A stretch of 64,000 nt of DNA, taken from NCBI RefSeq assembly GCF_000522985.1, contig NZ_CP007128.1, positions 3,394,220-3,458,219 of the forward strand, in the 5' to 3' direction. Numbering within the stretch: the stretch's first letter is position 1; each line of letters begins with the position of its first letter. Under the pieces are notes generated by a model that ran no database searches, was not told the DNA's origin, and saw only the letters and a list, made by a program, of their open reading frames with translations. The position numbers and the translations under genes were made by a program. The DNA comes from Gemmatirosa kalamazoonensis (GTDB taxonomy: Bacteria > Gemmatimonadota > Gemmatimonadetes > Gemmatimonadales > Gemmatimonadaceae). Shown here piece after piece: positions 35,696-44,794 of the stretch.

Positions 35696-36835
35696 ATGAG
35701 AGTCGCGATCGTCCACGACTGGCTCGGCCCGATGACGGGGGCGGAGCGCGTGCTGCAGGAGATGCTGCGCTGCTACCCGGGCGCCGACGTCTTCACCGCC
35801 GTCGATTTCCTGCCTGCGGAGCATCGCGCCGCGGTGCTCGGCGATGCGCGCGTGATCCCGTCGTTCATCCAACGACTGCCGGGCGCGCGCACCCGGTACT
35901 GGAGCTACGTGCCGCTCATGCCGTTGGCGATGGAGCAGTTCGACCTCACGGGGTACGACCTCGTGCTGTCGAACAGCCACACGGTGGCGAAGGGCGTCGT
36001 CGTGCAGCCGGAGCAGGTGCACGTGTGCTACCTCATGTCGCCGCCGCGCTTCGCGTGGGATCTGCAGCCGCTCTACCTGCGCGCGCACGGCATGCGCGGG
36101 CTGAAGGCGGTGCTCGCGCGCGTGATGCTCGCCCGGATGCGCGTGTGGGACGCGATCGCGGCGGCGCGCGTCGACGCATTCGTGGCGTGCTCGCGCTTCG
36201 TCGCGCGCCGGTGCGAGGTGTGCTACCGACGCGACGCCGCGGTGCTCCATCCGCCGGTCGACGTCGACTTCTACACGCCCGACCCTCGCGTGCCGCGCGA
36301 GGATTTCCATCTCGCCGCGTCGCGCCTCACGCCGTTCAAGCGACTCGATCTCGCGGTGGAAGCGTTCAACGGCATGCCCGATCGTCGGCTCGTCGTGATC
36401 GGCGACGGGCCGGAGCGCCGGCGCATCGAGCGGCTCGCCGGGCCTAACGTCACGCTGCTCGGACGCGTGTCCGACGCGGTGCTGCGCGACCACATGCGCC
36501 GCGCCCGCTCGTTCGTCTTCACCGCGCCGGAGGACTTCGGCATCGTGATGGCCGAGGCGCAGGCGTGCGGCACGCCCGTCGTCGCGCTCGGCCGCGGCGG
36601 CGCGCGCGAGATCGTGCGCGACCTGCACGAGGAGCGGCCGACGGGCGTGCTGTTCGCCGAGCAGACCGCCGAGTCGCTGCGCGACGCGATCCGGCGGCTC
36701 GAGGCGAGCGCGGCGCGCATCTCGCCCGCCGCATGCCGCCAGAACGCCGAGCGATTCGCGCCCGAGCGCTTTCGCGACGCGCTGGTGCGGCACGTCGACG
36801 CGGCGCTCGCGCGCTACGGCACCGTCGGCGACTGA
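35696..36835 (+). CDS. Glycosyltransferase family 4 (GT-B) protein
   Basis: 379 residues from ATG 35696. N-terminal half begins MRVAIVHDWLGPMTGAERVLQ, typical of exopolysaccharide GT4 enzymes, and C-terminal half has the donor-binding segment FHLAASRLTPFKRLDLAVEAF, 'VVIGDGPERRRIERL' and EDFGIVMAEAQACGTPVVALGRGG with the E-x7-E motif. Transfers a sugar from a nucleotide donor, in the cytosol at the membrane. AATACT lies nine bases before the ATG and there is no Shine-Dalgarno, so the transcript may be leaderless. Its last 22 bases overlap the convergent FAD oxidoreductase gene. Confidence 0.9.
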   Translation: MRVAIVHDWLGPMTGAERVLQEMLRCYPGADVFTAVDFLPAEHRAAVLGDARVIPSFIQRLPGARTRYWSYVPLMPLAMEQFDLTGYDLVLSNSHTVAKGVVVQPEQVHVCYLMSPPRFAWDLQPLYLRAHGMRGLKAVLARVMLARMRVWDAIAAARVDAFVACSRFVARRCEVCYRRDAAVLHPPVDVDFYTPDPRVPREDFHLAASRLTPFKRLDLAVEAFNGMPDRRLVVIGDGPERRRIERLAGPNVTLLGRVSDAVLRDHMRRARSFVFTAPEDFGIVMAEAQACGTPVVALGRGGAREIVRDLHEERPTGVLFAEQTAESLRDAIRRLEASAARISPAACRQNAERFAPERFRDALVRHVDAALARYGTVGD

Positions 36836-38160
36836 GCGACTCCCAGCTCGCCGAGGATCGCGTCGGCCGCCGCGATGCCGTCGGCGAGGCTCTCCGCCGT
36901 GCTGTTGAACGCGAAGCCGCCGTGGCGCCCGATCGTGAGGAGCCCGCGCACGGACGCGAGCGACGCGGTGATCGCGCGCAGCGTGTCGCCGTACCCGACC
37001 TCGGGCACCGGCAGCGCGCCGCGCAGACGCGTCACACGTCCGTCGAGCACGCGCGCGCCGGGGAGCAGGGCACTCGCCGCGAGCTCGGCGCTCGCGCGCT
37101 CGAGCACGCGCTCGTCGTCACCGCGCCACGCAGGGCTCTCGTCGCCGCACCAGTATTCCAGCGTGACGATCCCGTCCTCGTACGTCGGTCCCGGGACGCC
37201 CCACGCGCGCGTGTCGGTCACGCGTCCGACGGCGAGACGCGGGTCGAACACGTAGACCCACGCGTACGGCAGCAGCGGCGCGCCGACCACGCGTAGGTGC
37301 ACCACGAGCGCGTGCCGGCTCGAGAGACGGTCCGTCGCAGCGAGCGTCTCCGGTGGCAGTCCGCTCGTCAGGCGCACGAGCCGGCTCAGCGGCATGCTCG
37401 ACACGACGTGCGTGAACGGGCGCCGCTCGCCGCGTACCGTGACGCCGCACACGCGTTCGTCACGCACCTCGACGCCGTCGACCGGCGTGTCGAGGTGCAC
37501 CGTGGCGCGCGCGCGGATCCGATCCGTTAGGCGCTCCCAGACGGCGCCCGTGCCGCCGACGGGCACCGCGAACGTGTCGGCGCGCTCGCGCTCGCACGGT
37601 CCGCGCGCCGCGCCGCGCTCGTCCGACGGCGCGTCGCCGAGCAGCGCACGCGCGAAGCTCGCGTCCACGCGCTCGCCCGGCCGCCCCCACAGCTTCTCGA
37701 CGTACGGCGCGAGCACGGCGTCGTAGAGCGCGCGACCGTAGCGCGCCGCCACCCAGCCCGCGCTGTCGTTAGGCTGCGCGCCACGACGCGGGACCACGCG
37801 CGCCGCCGCGGCGCCGGCGACGCACGCGGCGAGCGTGGTCGCTGGAAGCGCGCGCATCAGCGACGTCGGACGAGGTGGATAGGGCACGAGCGTACCGTGC
37901 ATGGCGATGGCGCGACGCAGCGGCACGCAGTGGTACGCGTTGCCGAGCAGCTCCGTCCACAGCGCGACCGCGGCCGGTGGCCCGCCGGCGATCACGTGCG
38001 GCCCGAGGTCGACCGCCCGTCCCCACCGCTCGACCGAGCCCGCGAGCCCGCCCACGCGCGACGACGCCTCGAACAGCTCCACGTGCACACCGGCGCGCCC
38101 GAGTCGATCGGCCGCCGCGAGCCCGGCGGGCCCGGCGCCGATCACGGCGACACGCGGCAC
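36814..38160 (-). CDS. FAD-dependent amine-oxidase-like oxidoreductase (protoporphyrinogen oxidase/UGM-like)
   Basis: 448 residues; GTG 38160 lies just beyond the sugar transferase stop. The FAD-binding VAVIGAGPAGLAAADRLGRAG (start) and ELFEASSRVGGLAGS, followed by GRAVDLGPHVI, mark an amino-oxidase fold of the HemG/UDP-galactopyranose mutase relatives often found in polysaccharide clusters. The C-terminal 'GLLTIGRHGGFAFNSTAESLADGIAAAD' is the FAD-closing motif. Placed among EPS genes, a sugar-nucleotide or polyprenyl-linked role is more likely than haem synthesis, but this is inference. Gene ends inside the 3' end of the convergent glycosyltransferase. Confidence 0.8.
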   Translation of the reverse strand: MPRVAVIGAGPAGLAAADRLGRAGVHVELFEASSRVGGLAGSVERWGRAVDLGPHVIAGGPPAAVALWTELLGNAYHCVPLRRAIAMHGTLVPYPPRPTSLMRALPATTLAACVAGAAAARVVPRRGAQPNDSAGWVAARYGRALYDAVLAPYVEKLWGRPGERVDASFARALLGDAPSDERGAARGPCERERADTFAVPVGGTGAVWERLTDRIRARATVHLDTPVDGVEVRDERVCGVTVRGERRPFTHVVSSMPLSRLVRLTSGLPPETLAATDRLSSRHALVVHLRVVGAPLLPYAWVYVFDPRLAVGRVTDTRAWGVPGPTYEDGIVTLEYWCGDESPAWRGDDERVLERASAELAASALLPGARVLDGRVTRLRGALPVPEVGYGDTLRAITASLASVRGLLTIGRHGGFAFNSTAESLADGIAAADAILGELGVAQSPTVP

Positions 38161-38162
38161 GT

Positions 38163-38807
38163 TCAGTACGCGCCGCGGCGCGTGAGCACCGCGCGCGGCG
38201 TGCGCACGAGGATCCGCAGGTCGCCGAGCAGCGACCGGCTGCGCACGTACTCCGCGTCGATCGCCCACAGCGTGACGAGGTCCGTCTCGCTGCGGCCGGA
38301 CACCTGCCAGAGGCCCGTCAGGCCAGGCCGCACGGCCGCGCGCGCGGCGCGCTCCGCCGCCGGGAATCGATCGAGCACGGGCAGCTCCAGCGGGCGTGGG
38401 CCGACGAGGCTCATGTCCCCACGCAGCACGTTCCACAGCTGCGGCAACTCGTCGAGGCTCGTGCGCCGCAGCCAGCTTCCGACGCCGGGAACGAGTCGTG
38501 GATCGTCGCGCAGTCGCCGATAGCGCGCCCACTCGTCACGCGCCGCCGCATCGTCCGCCAGCACGCGCGCGAGCACCGCGTCCGCGTCGACGCGCATCGT
38601 GCGCAGCTTGTAGAGCGTGAACGGCCGGCCGCCGAGCCCCTCGCGGCGTTGGCGGAACAGCGCGGGGCCCGGACTGCGCAGCCGTACGAGCAGCGCGCAG
38701 AGCGCGATGAGCGGTACGCCCGCGACGAGCAGCGCGGCGGCGCCCACGACGTCGACCGCGCGCTTGGCCGCGTCGCGCGCACCTCGGCGACGAGCGAGTC
38801 CCGTCAC
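38163..38807 (-). CDS. Bacterial sugar transferase (WcaJ/ExoY/polyprenyl-phosphate glycosyl-1-P transferase)
   Basis: 214 residues, the short ExoY-like form with one hydrophobic hairpin near the N-terminus (VVGAAALLVAGVPLIALCALLV). Conserved block: KRAVDVV, SPGPALFRQRREGLGGRPFTLYKLRTM, SLDELPQLWNVLRGDMSLVGPRPLE and VRPGLTGLWQVSGRS. It loads the first sugar phosphate onto undecaprenyl phosphate, starting repeat-unit assembly. No flippase or polymerase is in the window, so this is only part of the polysaccharide locus. Confidence 0.95.
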   Translation of the reverse strand: MTGLARRRGARDAAKRAVDVVGAAALLVAGVPLIALCALLVRLRSPGPALFRQRREGLGGRPFTLYKLRTMRVDADAVLARVLADDAAARDEWARYRRLRDDPRLVPGVGSWLRRTSLDELPQLWNVLRGDMSLVGPRPLELPVLDRFPAAERAARAAVRPGLTGLWQVSGRSETDLVTLWAIDAEYVRSRSLLGDLRILVRTPRAVLTRRGAY

Positions 38808-38813
38808 GTCGCG

Positions 38814-39458
38814 TCAGACGAAGCGTCGCGCCACCGCGAACGCCTCGGCGAACTCGGCGCCCACTTCGGCCCCGCGCACGCGCAGCCGGCGCTCCACATC
38901 CGCTGCCGTGCGGCCCGGCGCGTGCTCGGTGGAGTACAGCGCCATCGCCTCGCACTTGCGGCGCACGTGATCCGTGCCGAGCAGCACGAACTCGTTAGGC
39001 AGGAAGGCATGCGCGCCGGCGACGCCGAACGTCTGATCGGTGGAGGAGGGGATCTCGAACAGCGAGACGTTCACGCGGCGGCGGAACGGCCGCGTCGCGA
39101 TCTCCACGGCACGCGCCACGCCGCGGTGAACCTGGTTGACGTCGCCCGGCCAGTGCGTGAGCACCAGATCCGCGCGCGCCACCCACGGCGCCACGCGGTC
39201 GTGCAGCTCGTGCGGGTGCGTCTCGGCCAGCGTCTCGTCGAGCGGCGCGTCGTGCACCGCGGCGCGCGCGCCGAGCAGCGCGCAGGCGCGCTCGAAGCAC
39301 TCCACCAGCGCGCTCCAGTTGGCGACGCCGCGCGGGTCGCAGCGCCGCAGGGCGAGCAGCGCGGTCACCTCGTTTCCCTCGTCGGCGAGGCGCGCGAGCG
39401 TGCCGCCGCAGCCGAGCGTCTCGTCGTCCGGGTGCGCGACGACCGCGAGCACGCGCAC
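38814..39458 (-). CDS. PIG-L family (LmbE-like) deacetylase
   Basis: 214 residues from GTG 39458, preceded by AGGG. Zinc-dependent N-deacetylase: VVAHPDDETLGCGGTLA at the start (AHPDDE motif), 'EVTALLALRR' and the late zinc-site region LVLTHWPGDVNQVHRGVARAV with H-x-D-x-x-x-x-H. Substrates in this family are GlcNAc-lipids, mycothiol precursors or polysaccharide sugars; in this cluster an amino-sugar substrate is likely. Confidence 0.9.
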   Translation of the reverse strand: MRVLAVVAHPDDETLGCGGTLARLADEGNEVTALLALRRCDPRGVANWSALVECFERACALLGARAAVHDAPLDETLAETHPHELHDRVAPWVARADLVLTHWPGDVNQVHRGVARAVEIATRPFRRRVNVSLFEIPSSTDQTFGVAGAHAFLPNEFVLLGTDHVRRKCEAMALYSTEHAPGRTAADVERRLRVRGAEVGAEFAEAFAVARRFV

Positions 39459-39469
39459 CGCCGTCGCCC

Positions 39470-40396
39470 TCAGGCCGCGCTGGAGGCGCCCAACGCGAGA
39501 TCGAGCTCGCGCGCGTCGCGCGACGCGTACCACGCGAGCGTCTCGGCGAGCGACGAGTCCCAATCGGCGAAGCGCAGCGTGCCGAGCGCGGCGCGCAGCG
39601 GGGCGATGTCGGCGACGAGCGTCGTGCGCGGCGTCTCGCCCCGGCGCATCGGCAGGTGGCGCACGCCCGCGCGATTGCCGAAGTACGCGTTCACCGCCGC
39701 GGCAACCTCGTTCACGGTGAGCGGGACGCCGCGACCGCAGTCGAGCGGCGGGCCGCGATAGCCGGACCGCAGCAGGTCCACGCTGAGCCGCGCGAGGTCG
39801 GCGCTGTGAATCATGTCCACCGTCTGCTCGCCGTCGCCGAACACGCCGAGCGGCAGCCCGCGCAGCGCCTGCGCGGCGAACGTGGGGACGATCTTGCGTA
39901 CGGGGCCGAGCGCCTGTCGTGGGCCATAGGCGTTGAAGTAGCGCAGCGAGCAGATGCGCATCCCGCGCTGCGCGGCGTACAGCTCCGCGAACTGCTCGGC
40001 GGCGACCTTCGTGATCGTGTACGTGTTCAGCCAGACGTTAGGCTTCGACGGGTAGAACACGCTCGGCACACGAGCCGCAGCGGCGGCCTCGAACACGTGC
40101 ACGGCGCCGGTGACGTTCGTGGCGATCGCCGCTGGGACGTCGTCGTCGAGCTCCGAGGTGCCGAGCCGACCCGCGAGGTGGTACACCTCGTCCGCGCCGT
40201 GGAACGCGTCGCGCAGCGTCGCCGGGTGGAGGATGTCGCCGTCGAGCGCGCGCACGCGTCCAGGGCCGAACCGCTCGTCGCAGCGTATGCGCGCCGCGTG
40301 CGGGTCGACGACGGAGACGGCATCGCCGCGCGCGAGCAGCTCGTCGACGACGGCGCCGCCGAGGAATCCCAGACCTCCGACCACGACTGCGTGCAT
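39470..40396 (-). CDS. NAD-dependent epimerase/dehydratase (extended SDR)
   Basis: 308 residues. NAD-binding GGLGFLGGAVVDELLARG (G-x-x-G-x-x-G), 'DVLH' style acidic residue DGDILH, catalytic YTITK (Y-x-x-x-K) and SLRYFNAYGPRQ, which is typical of GalE/RmlB-like nucleotide-sugar enzymes. Supplies an activated sugar for the EPS locus. About 160 bases upstream holds a 14-bp word shared with the histidine kinase leader (see 40512-40525) and a TATACG-like box. Confidence 0.9.
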   Translation of the reverse strand: MHAVVVGGLGFLGGAVVDELLARGDAVSVVDPHAARIRCDERFGPGRVRALDGDILHPATLRDAFHGADEVYHLAGRLGTSELDDDVPAAIATNVTGAVHVFEAAAAARVPSVFYPSKPNVWLNTYTITKVAAEQFAELYAAQRGMRICSLRYFNAYGPRQALGPVRKIVPTFAAQALRGLPLGVFGDGEQTVDMIHSADLARLSVDLLRSGYRGPPLDCGRGVPLTVNEVAAAVNAYFGNRAGVRHLPMRRGETPRTTLVADIAPLRAALGTLRFADWDSSLAETLAWYASRDARELDLALGASSAA

Positions 40397-40511
40397 GCCA
40401 CCTGCCTCTCGACTGAACCGCCGCTGCGACGCTCGGATCCACGTATACCAACCCGACCGGGCCTCGCGTCACATCGTCATTGCCCGGACGCCGAGCCCGA
40501 ACGTGTGACGA

Positions 40512-40525
40512 TCAACCTAACACGA
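40512..40525 (-). promoter_or_regulatory. Shared 14-bp leader word (copy 1), upstream of the epimerase gene
   Basis: On the minus strand TCGTGTTAGGTTGA ends about 115 bases before the epimerase start. An identical 14-mer lies about 108 bases before the histidine kinase start (44190-44203). It contains GTTAGGT, close to but not the same as the dispersed octamer. Confidence 0.4.
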
Positions 40526-40530
40526 CGCCG

Positions 40531-40546
40531 CGCGGCGGCCGCCGCG
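40531..40546. terminator. GC palindrome after the REC/HD gene
   Basis: CGCGGCGGCCGCCGCG is a perfect 16-bp palindrome 11-27 bases past the stop codon of the response-regulator gene, likely a terminator or 3' end hairpin for the kinase-regulator operon. Confidence 0.45.
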
Positions 40547-40557
40547 GGACGACCGCG

Positions 40558-41721
40558 TTACGTCCAGCGCTCGAGCATCACGACGTGCTGCGAGTGCGCC
40601 CAGCCGCGCCAGTCGTAGCGCACGCGCTCCAGCAGCGCGTCGGTCACTTCCTGGCCGCGCGCGACGAGCAGCACGCCGCTCGACCCCACGACGTCGTTGG
40701 CGAAGACCATCCCGGGGCGGACGTCGGCGAGTCGCATCTCGCGCACGATGGGCCGTGGGTCCGCCGGCAGCCAGACCTGGCGGCCCGCCGCGAGCACCGC
40801 AGGGTCGTACCCTCCGGGACGAGCCTCCAGCGCCGCGAGCGCCGCGTCGGCTGCCATGCCCTGCGTCTCGAGCAGGTCGTAGTCGAGGACGACCTTGAGC
40901 ACGCGCGCGCCGAGCGGGATCGCCGCGCCAGCGACCCCGGGCTCCGGCGATGCGGCGCCGTCGAAGTGCGTGTTCTGAAAGCGGAGGATCTCGCGCACGG
41001 GCTCGAGCCGCGGGATGCCCGCGACGAGCGTCGCCGCGATGCCCGGCAACCGATCCACTTGCTCCTGCTCGCGCGGGGTGAGCGCCTGGCCGCGTGCCAG
41101 CTTCTGCATCGTGTCGTCGGGCAACGTGACGCAGCCGACCTGCGAGAGGAGCGCGGCGATCTCGAGCGACCAGCGGTCCGCGACGTCGAGACGCTCCGCG
41201 ATCGCCGTGACGTGGGACTTGATGCGGCTCGTGCGACCCAGCGCCGCGGGCTGCGCGAGCGCCATGAGCGAGAGCAGCGCCTTCAGGCTGCCCTGCAGCG
41301 TCTGCTCCAGGAGCTCGCGCTCGCCGCGCAGCAGGCGGTGGTGCTCGGTCGCCGCGGTCACCACCGTCGTCAGCACGTCGGGCGACGGAGGCTTTGCGAG
41401 GTAGCGGAAGATCTGCCCCTGGTTCACCGCGGCGACGGCGGCGGCGAGGTCGGTCCGCCCCGTCAGCAGCACGCGCGCGGTATCCGGGGCGACGCGCCGG
41501 ACCTCGCGAAGAAAGGCCGCGCCGTCCATGCCGGGCATCTGAAAGTCGGAGATGACGACGGCGAACGACGGCCCCCGCCGAATGAGCGCGAGCCCCTCGT
41601 CGGCCGAGTGCGTCGGTGTGACGTCGAAGCCGCGCCGCAGCACACGGGCCACGGCGGCCGTGACGGACGGCTCGTCGTCGACCACGAGGACGCGCGGCCG
41701 TTCCTCCGATGGCGCGGTCAC
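40558..41721 (-). CDS. Response regulator: REC plus degenerate HD-GYP-like domain
   Basis: 387 residues. REC domain 1-125: VLVVDDEPSV, phospho-acceptor Asp in VVISDFQMPGMDGAAF, conserved Thr and Lys (RYLAKP). Residues about 150-260 align with an HD-GYP phosphodiesterase (RTSRIKSHVTAIAERL, then IAALLSQVGCVTLPDDT where the active form has LHDIGKI..PD; and REILRFQNTHFDG where it has HHE.WDGSGYP). The metal-binding His/Asp pairs and the GYP triad are missing, so it is probably not an active c-di-GMP phosphodiesterase. Its C-terminal 110 residues hold two more beta segments (VREMRLADVRPGMVFANDV). ATG 41721 overlaps the kinase stop, pairing the two. Confidence 0.78.
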   Translation of the reverse strand: MTAPSEERPRVLVVDDEPSVTAAVARVLRRGFDVTPTHSADEGLALIRRGPSFAVVISDFQMPGMDGAAFLREVRRVAPDTARVLLTGRTDLAAAVAAVNQGQIFRYLAKPPSPDVLTTVVTAATEHHRLLRGERELLEQTLQGSLKALLSLMALAQPAALGRTSRIKSHVTAIAERLDVADRWSLEIAALLSQVGCVTLPDDTMQKLARGQALTPREQEQVDRLPGIAATLVAGIPRLEPVREILRFQNTHFDGAASPEPGVAGAAIPLGARVLKVVLDYDLLETQGMAADAALAALEARPGGYDPAVLAAGRQVWLPADPRPIVREMRLADVRPGMVFANDVVGSSGVLLVARGQEVTDALLERVRYDWRGWAHSQHVVMLERWT

Positions 41722-44081
41722 GGTTCGACCTGCGGTGGTGCACCCGACAGCGCGTCACCGACCTTGCGCGCGAGCCCCTCCGGCGTGAACGGCTTCTGCA
41801 CGAACGCCACCCCCGGCTCGACGAGCTTCTGTCGGAGCACCGCGTCGTCCGTGTAACCGGACATGAAGATCACGGGCACGTCGGGCCGCGCCTCGCGAAG
41901 CGCGGCGACGAACTCCGGGCCGCTCATCGCGGGCATCACCACGTCGGTGATCACGAGATCGACGCGCACCGCGCCGGTGCCGTTGGTCCCGGCGACGCGC
42001 AGCGCTTCGGCGCCGTCGCGTGCCTCGAGCACCTGGTAGCCGGCCTGCTCGAGAATGCGGCGCGCGGCGCGGCGTACCGTTTCGTCGTCCTCCACGAGGA
42101 GAATCGTTCCGGACCCACGCGCCACGGCGGGGTAGGGGCCACTGCGCGGTCGCGTGAGCGGCGCGGAGACCCGCGGCAGATACACCTTGAACGTCGTGCC
42201 CACACCCGGCTCGCTATACACCCAGACGTGACCACCGGACTGCTTCACGATTCCGTACACGGTCGCGAGCCCGAGCCCGGTGCCATGGCCTAACGGCTTC
42301 GTCGTGAAGAACGGCTCGAAGATCCGCGCCTGCGTGGCCGCGTCCATTCCCACGCCGGTGTCGCTCACGGCGAGCATGACGTAGTGGCCGGGCGTCACGC
42401 CGGCGTGCGTCAGCGCGTACTCGCCGTCGAGATCCACGTCCGCCGTCTCGACCGTGAGCGTGCCGCCGGTCGGCATCGCGTCGCGAGCGTTGACGGCGAG
42501 GTTGACGATCACCTGCTCGAGCTGTCCGGCGTCGGCGTACACGCGCCCGAGCCGCGCCGCGAGCACGGTCACCAGCCGCACGTCCTCGCGCAGCACGCGG
42601 TGCAGCATCCTCTGCAGGTCGCGCACGACGACGTTCACGTCGAGCACCTGCGGCTCGAGCAGCTGCTGGCGACTGAACGCGAGCAGTTGCCGCGTGAGTG
42701 CGCTGGCGCGCTCCGCTGCGCGGCGGATCTCCTGCACGTCCGCGCGCACCGGGTCACTGGCGGGGAGCTCCGTGAGGAGCATGCCGCTGTAGCTGATGAT
42801 GACGGTGAGCAGGTTGTTGAAGTCGTGGGCCACGCCTCCGGCAAGCTGGCCGACCGCCTCCATCTTCTGCGCCTGGCGAAACTGGGCCTCGAGCCGCTTC
42901 CGGCCGCTCGCGTCGCGGAGGACCACCTGCACGGCGGGCGCGCCGTCGTGCATGAGCGGGATGCCCACGGTCTCCACCTCCACGGTCGTGCCGTCCGGGC
43001 GGAGCATCCGTAGCTCCGCGAGCGGCGTCGCCGCCCCGGTGTCGAGATTCTGACGGACGCGATCGCGCACCTGTCCACGATCGTCGGGGTGCACTAGGCC
43101 GTAGACGTCGCGCCGCAGGAGATCGTCCGCCTGCTCGAACCCGAGGATGTGGGCGGCCGCGGCGTTCGCGAAGACGATCTGCCCGTCGCGGTGCACCAGC
43201 ATCCCATACGGCGCCGAGTCGACGAGCCGCCGATAGCGGTCCTGCGACTCCGTGAGCGAGGCGTTGGCGGCGGTGAGCTCGGTTGTCTGCAACTCCATCT
43301 CGACAGCCTGCTGCTCGAGCGTGTGGTTCGCTTCGCGCAGCTCCTCGGTCTGCACCTCGAGCTCCACGGCCTGCTCCTCGAGCTGCTGCTGCTTCGCGAC
43401 CAGCCCCGCGGTCTGCGCCGCCACGCGGTTGCGCAGCCACACGAGCACGAGGACGAGCGCCATGAGCTCGAGCAGGATCGCGGCGCCGCTCGCCAGACGG
43501 AGCACGCTGTTCCGGCGCACCTGGGTCGCGTAGACCGCATCCTCCGCTCGCACGAACGCGTCGAACGCCGCGCGCACCTCGTCGAAGAGCGGCTTCCCGG
43601 CGAGCCGTGCACGGACGTCGGCTTGCGACGGCGTCGACGGCGTCGACGGCGGCGAGGACGCGGCCCCGCGCGCGAGCGCGGGCTCGGCGAACTCGCGATC
43701 CCATCGCGCGATGGCCCCGCGGATGGCGGCGAGCCGCCGCTGCTGGCCGGCATCGTCGCGCGTCATCTCGCCGAGCGAGTCAAGGAGCTCCGGCAGGGCG
43801 CGGCGCGCGGCCAGCTCCGGGGCGAGCGTGAGCGCGTTGCCCGTGAGCAGGAATCCGCGGACCGCAGTCTCGCGGTCGACAGCGAGCCGCTCGGCCTGGC
43901 GCGCGCCGCGTGCCACCTCGCGGCTGTGCCGCACCCAACTCTCGCTGCGACGCTGCGCGCCCTGCATGGCGGCGACTGTGGCACCAGCCAGCACGATCGC
44001 GGCAATGCCGGCCCCGAACGCTCGATGGACCGCTGGCGTCGCGGCGACGGCTTCCGCCGCGTGAGGCCTCACTGCACCCAT
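41718..44081 (-). CDS. Hybrid sensor histidine kinase: CHASE3-PAS-HisKA-HATPase-REC
   Basis: 787 residues from ATG 44081. TM1 ([19 protein letters not shown]), periplasmic CHASE3-like domain with '[22 protein letters not shown]' (about 55-170), TM2 ([21 protein letters not shown]), a Gln/Glu-rich coiled coil, PAS ([25 protein letters not shown]), then HisKA with [14 protein letters not shown] (phospho-His in VAHDFN), HATPase ([39 protein letters not shown]) and a C-terminal REC (VLLVEDD...[11 protein letters not shown], Asp acceptor). A membrane sensor with internal phosphorelay; the ligand is unknown. The REC/HD gene follows by overlap. Confidence 0.92.
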   Translation of the reverse strand: MGAVRPHAAEAVAATPAVHRAFGAGIAAIVLAGATVAAMQGAQRRSESWVRHSREVARGARQAERLAVDRETAVRGFLLTGNALTLAPELAARRALPELLDSLGEMTRDDAGQQRRLAAIRGAIARWDREFAEPALARGAASSPPSTPSTPSQADVRARLAGKPLFDEVRAAFDAFVRAEDAVYATQVRRNSVLRLASGAAILLELMALVLVLVWLRNRVAAQTAGLVAKQQQLEEQAVELEVQTEELREANHTLEQQAVEMELQTTELTAANASLTESQDRYRRLVDSAPYGMLVHRDGQIVFANAAAAHILGFEQADDLLRRDVYGLVHPDDRGQVRDRVRQNLDTGAATPLAELRMLRPDGTTVEVETVGIPLMHDGAPAVQVVLRDASGRKRLEAQFRQAQKMEAVGQLAGGVAHDFNNLLTVIISYSGMLLTELPASDPVRADVQEIRRAAERASALTRQLLAFSRQQLLEPQVLDVNVVVRDLQRMLHRVLREDVRLVTVLAARLGRVYADAGQLEQVIVNLAVNARDAMPTGGTLTVETADVDLDGEYALTHAGVTPGHYVMLAVSDTGVGMDAATQARIFEPFFTTKPLGHGTGLGLATVYGIVKQSGGHVWVYSEPGVGTTFKVYLPRVSAPLTRPRSGPYPAVARGSGTILLVEDDETVRRAARRILEQAGYQVLEARDGAEALRVAGTNGTGAVRVDLVITDVVMPAMSGPEFVAALREARPDVPVIFMSGYTDDAVLRQKLVEPGVAFVQKPFTPEGLARKVGDALSGAPPQVEP

Positions 44082-44189
44082 CCGCCTACGCGGCGGCGCG
44101 TCTGTCCCGGCATCGTCCCCCGTCTCGCAATGGCCCGCGTGACGGCGGCCGCGACGTCGCGGCAGACACGGCACGGTTGGCTCGGCCGT

Positions 44190-44203
44190 TCAACCTAACA
44201 CGA
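44190..44203 (-). promoter_or_regulatory. Shared 14-bp leader word (copy 2), upstream of the histidine kinase
   Basis: Second exact copy of TCGTGTTAGGTTGA (minus strand), at a similar distance from a start codon as copy 1. The only two copies I noticed. Confidence 0.4.
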
Positions 44204-44794
44204 TGTCGCAGTCGATCTGAGGGACTGGTGACAGTAGTGCGTGGACTGTCACAGTTACTGCTACAGCGGCGCTGGCACCGGACAGTGGACTGTGGGGCCG
44301 GGTCGGCGCGGGATCGCTCAGACGTTCAACTTGAACGTGTGCATGGCCACTTGACTCGTCACCGGATCGCTACCTCACTCAGCGGTGTGACCGGAGCGTG
44401 CCCGCGCGGGCGGCCTTCGGGCCCGCTTCGAGCGGCCACCGTTAGGCGCGCGGGCGGGGCCCGTTAGGCGGTGGCAGCGCGCAGACCGTCGCCGGGTGGC
44501 TGTGCCGGTACGCGGTCCGCATCACCGGCGATGACCGCGGAGGATGGCGCGGCGCGCGTAGCGGCAGCGCGGGGCCCGTACGAGGGCCGACCTCACAGAT
44601 CTGGGTGGCTCGTCGCGTCTTGCCGACGCCCAACGGCAGCACGCCGAGACCTCCTCCTCCAGTTGCCTGAGCATCGCGGCCGCGTCAGACCGGGGCACAC
44701 GCGACAATGCTGCCACGACGGGAATGGCCTTTGCCGAGCTCTCACGCGTCCCTGGTCCGATCTCGATCCAGCTACCCGATACTTCCGAGCAACC
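44204..44794. other. Unusual 590-bp non-coding stretch with inverted repeats and two octamer copies
   Basis: No convincing gene is visible. It holds TGACAG/CTGTCA (44229-44251), the inverted repeat ACGTTCAA-C-TTGAACGT (44322-44338), a terminator-like GCGGGC/GCCCGC stem (44406-44426) and a pair of direct CGTTAGGC words (44440-44447, 44462-44469) enclosed by GCCACC/GGTGGC. A minus-strand frame near 44620-44860 has weak protein-like composition but no start or family I can name. The first 150 bases look more AT-rich than the flanks. Confidence 0.45.

Noticed and set aside
36814-38160. Haem-pathway protoporphyrinogen oxidase hemG
   Set aside because: FAD fold fits, but no other haem genes adjoin and the neighbours are polysaccharide genes; name left open.
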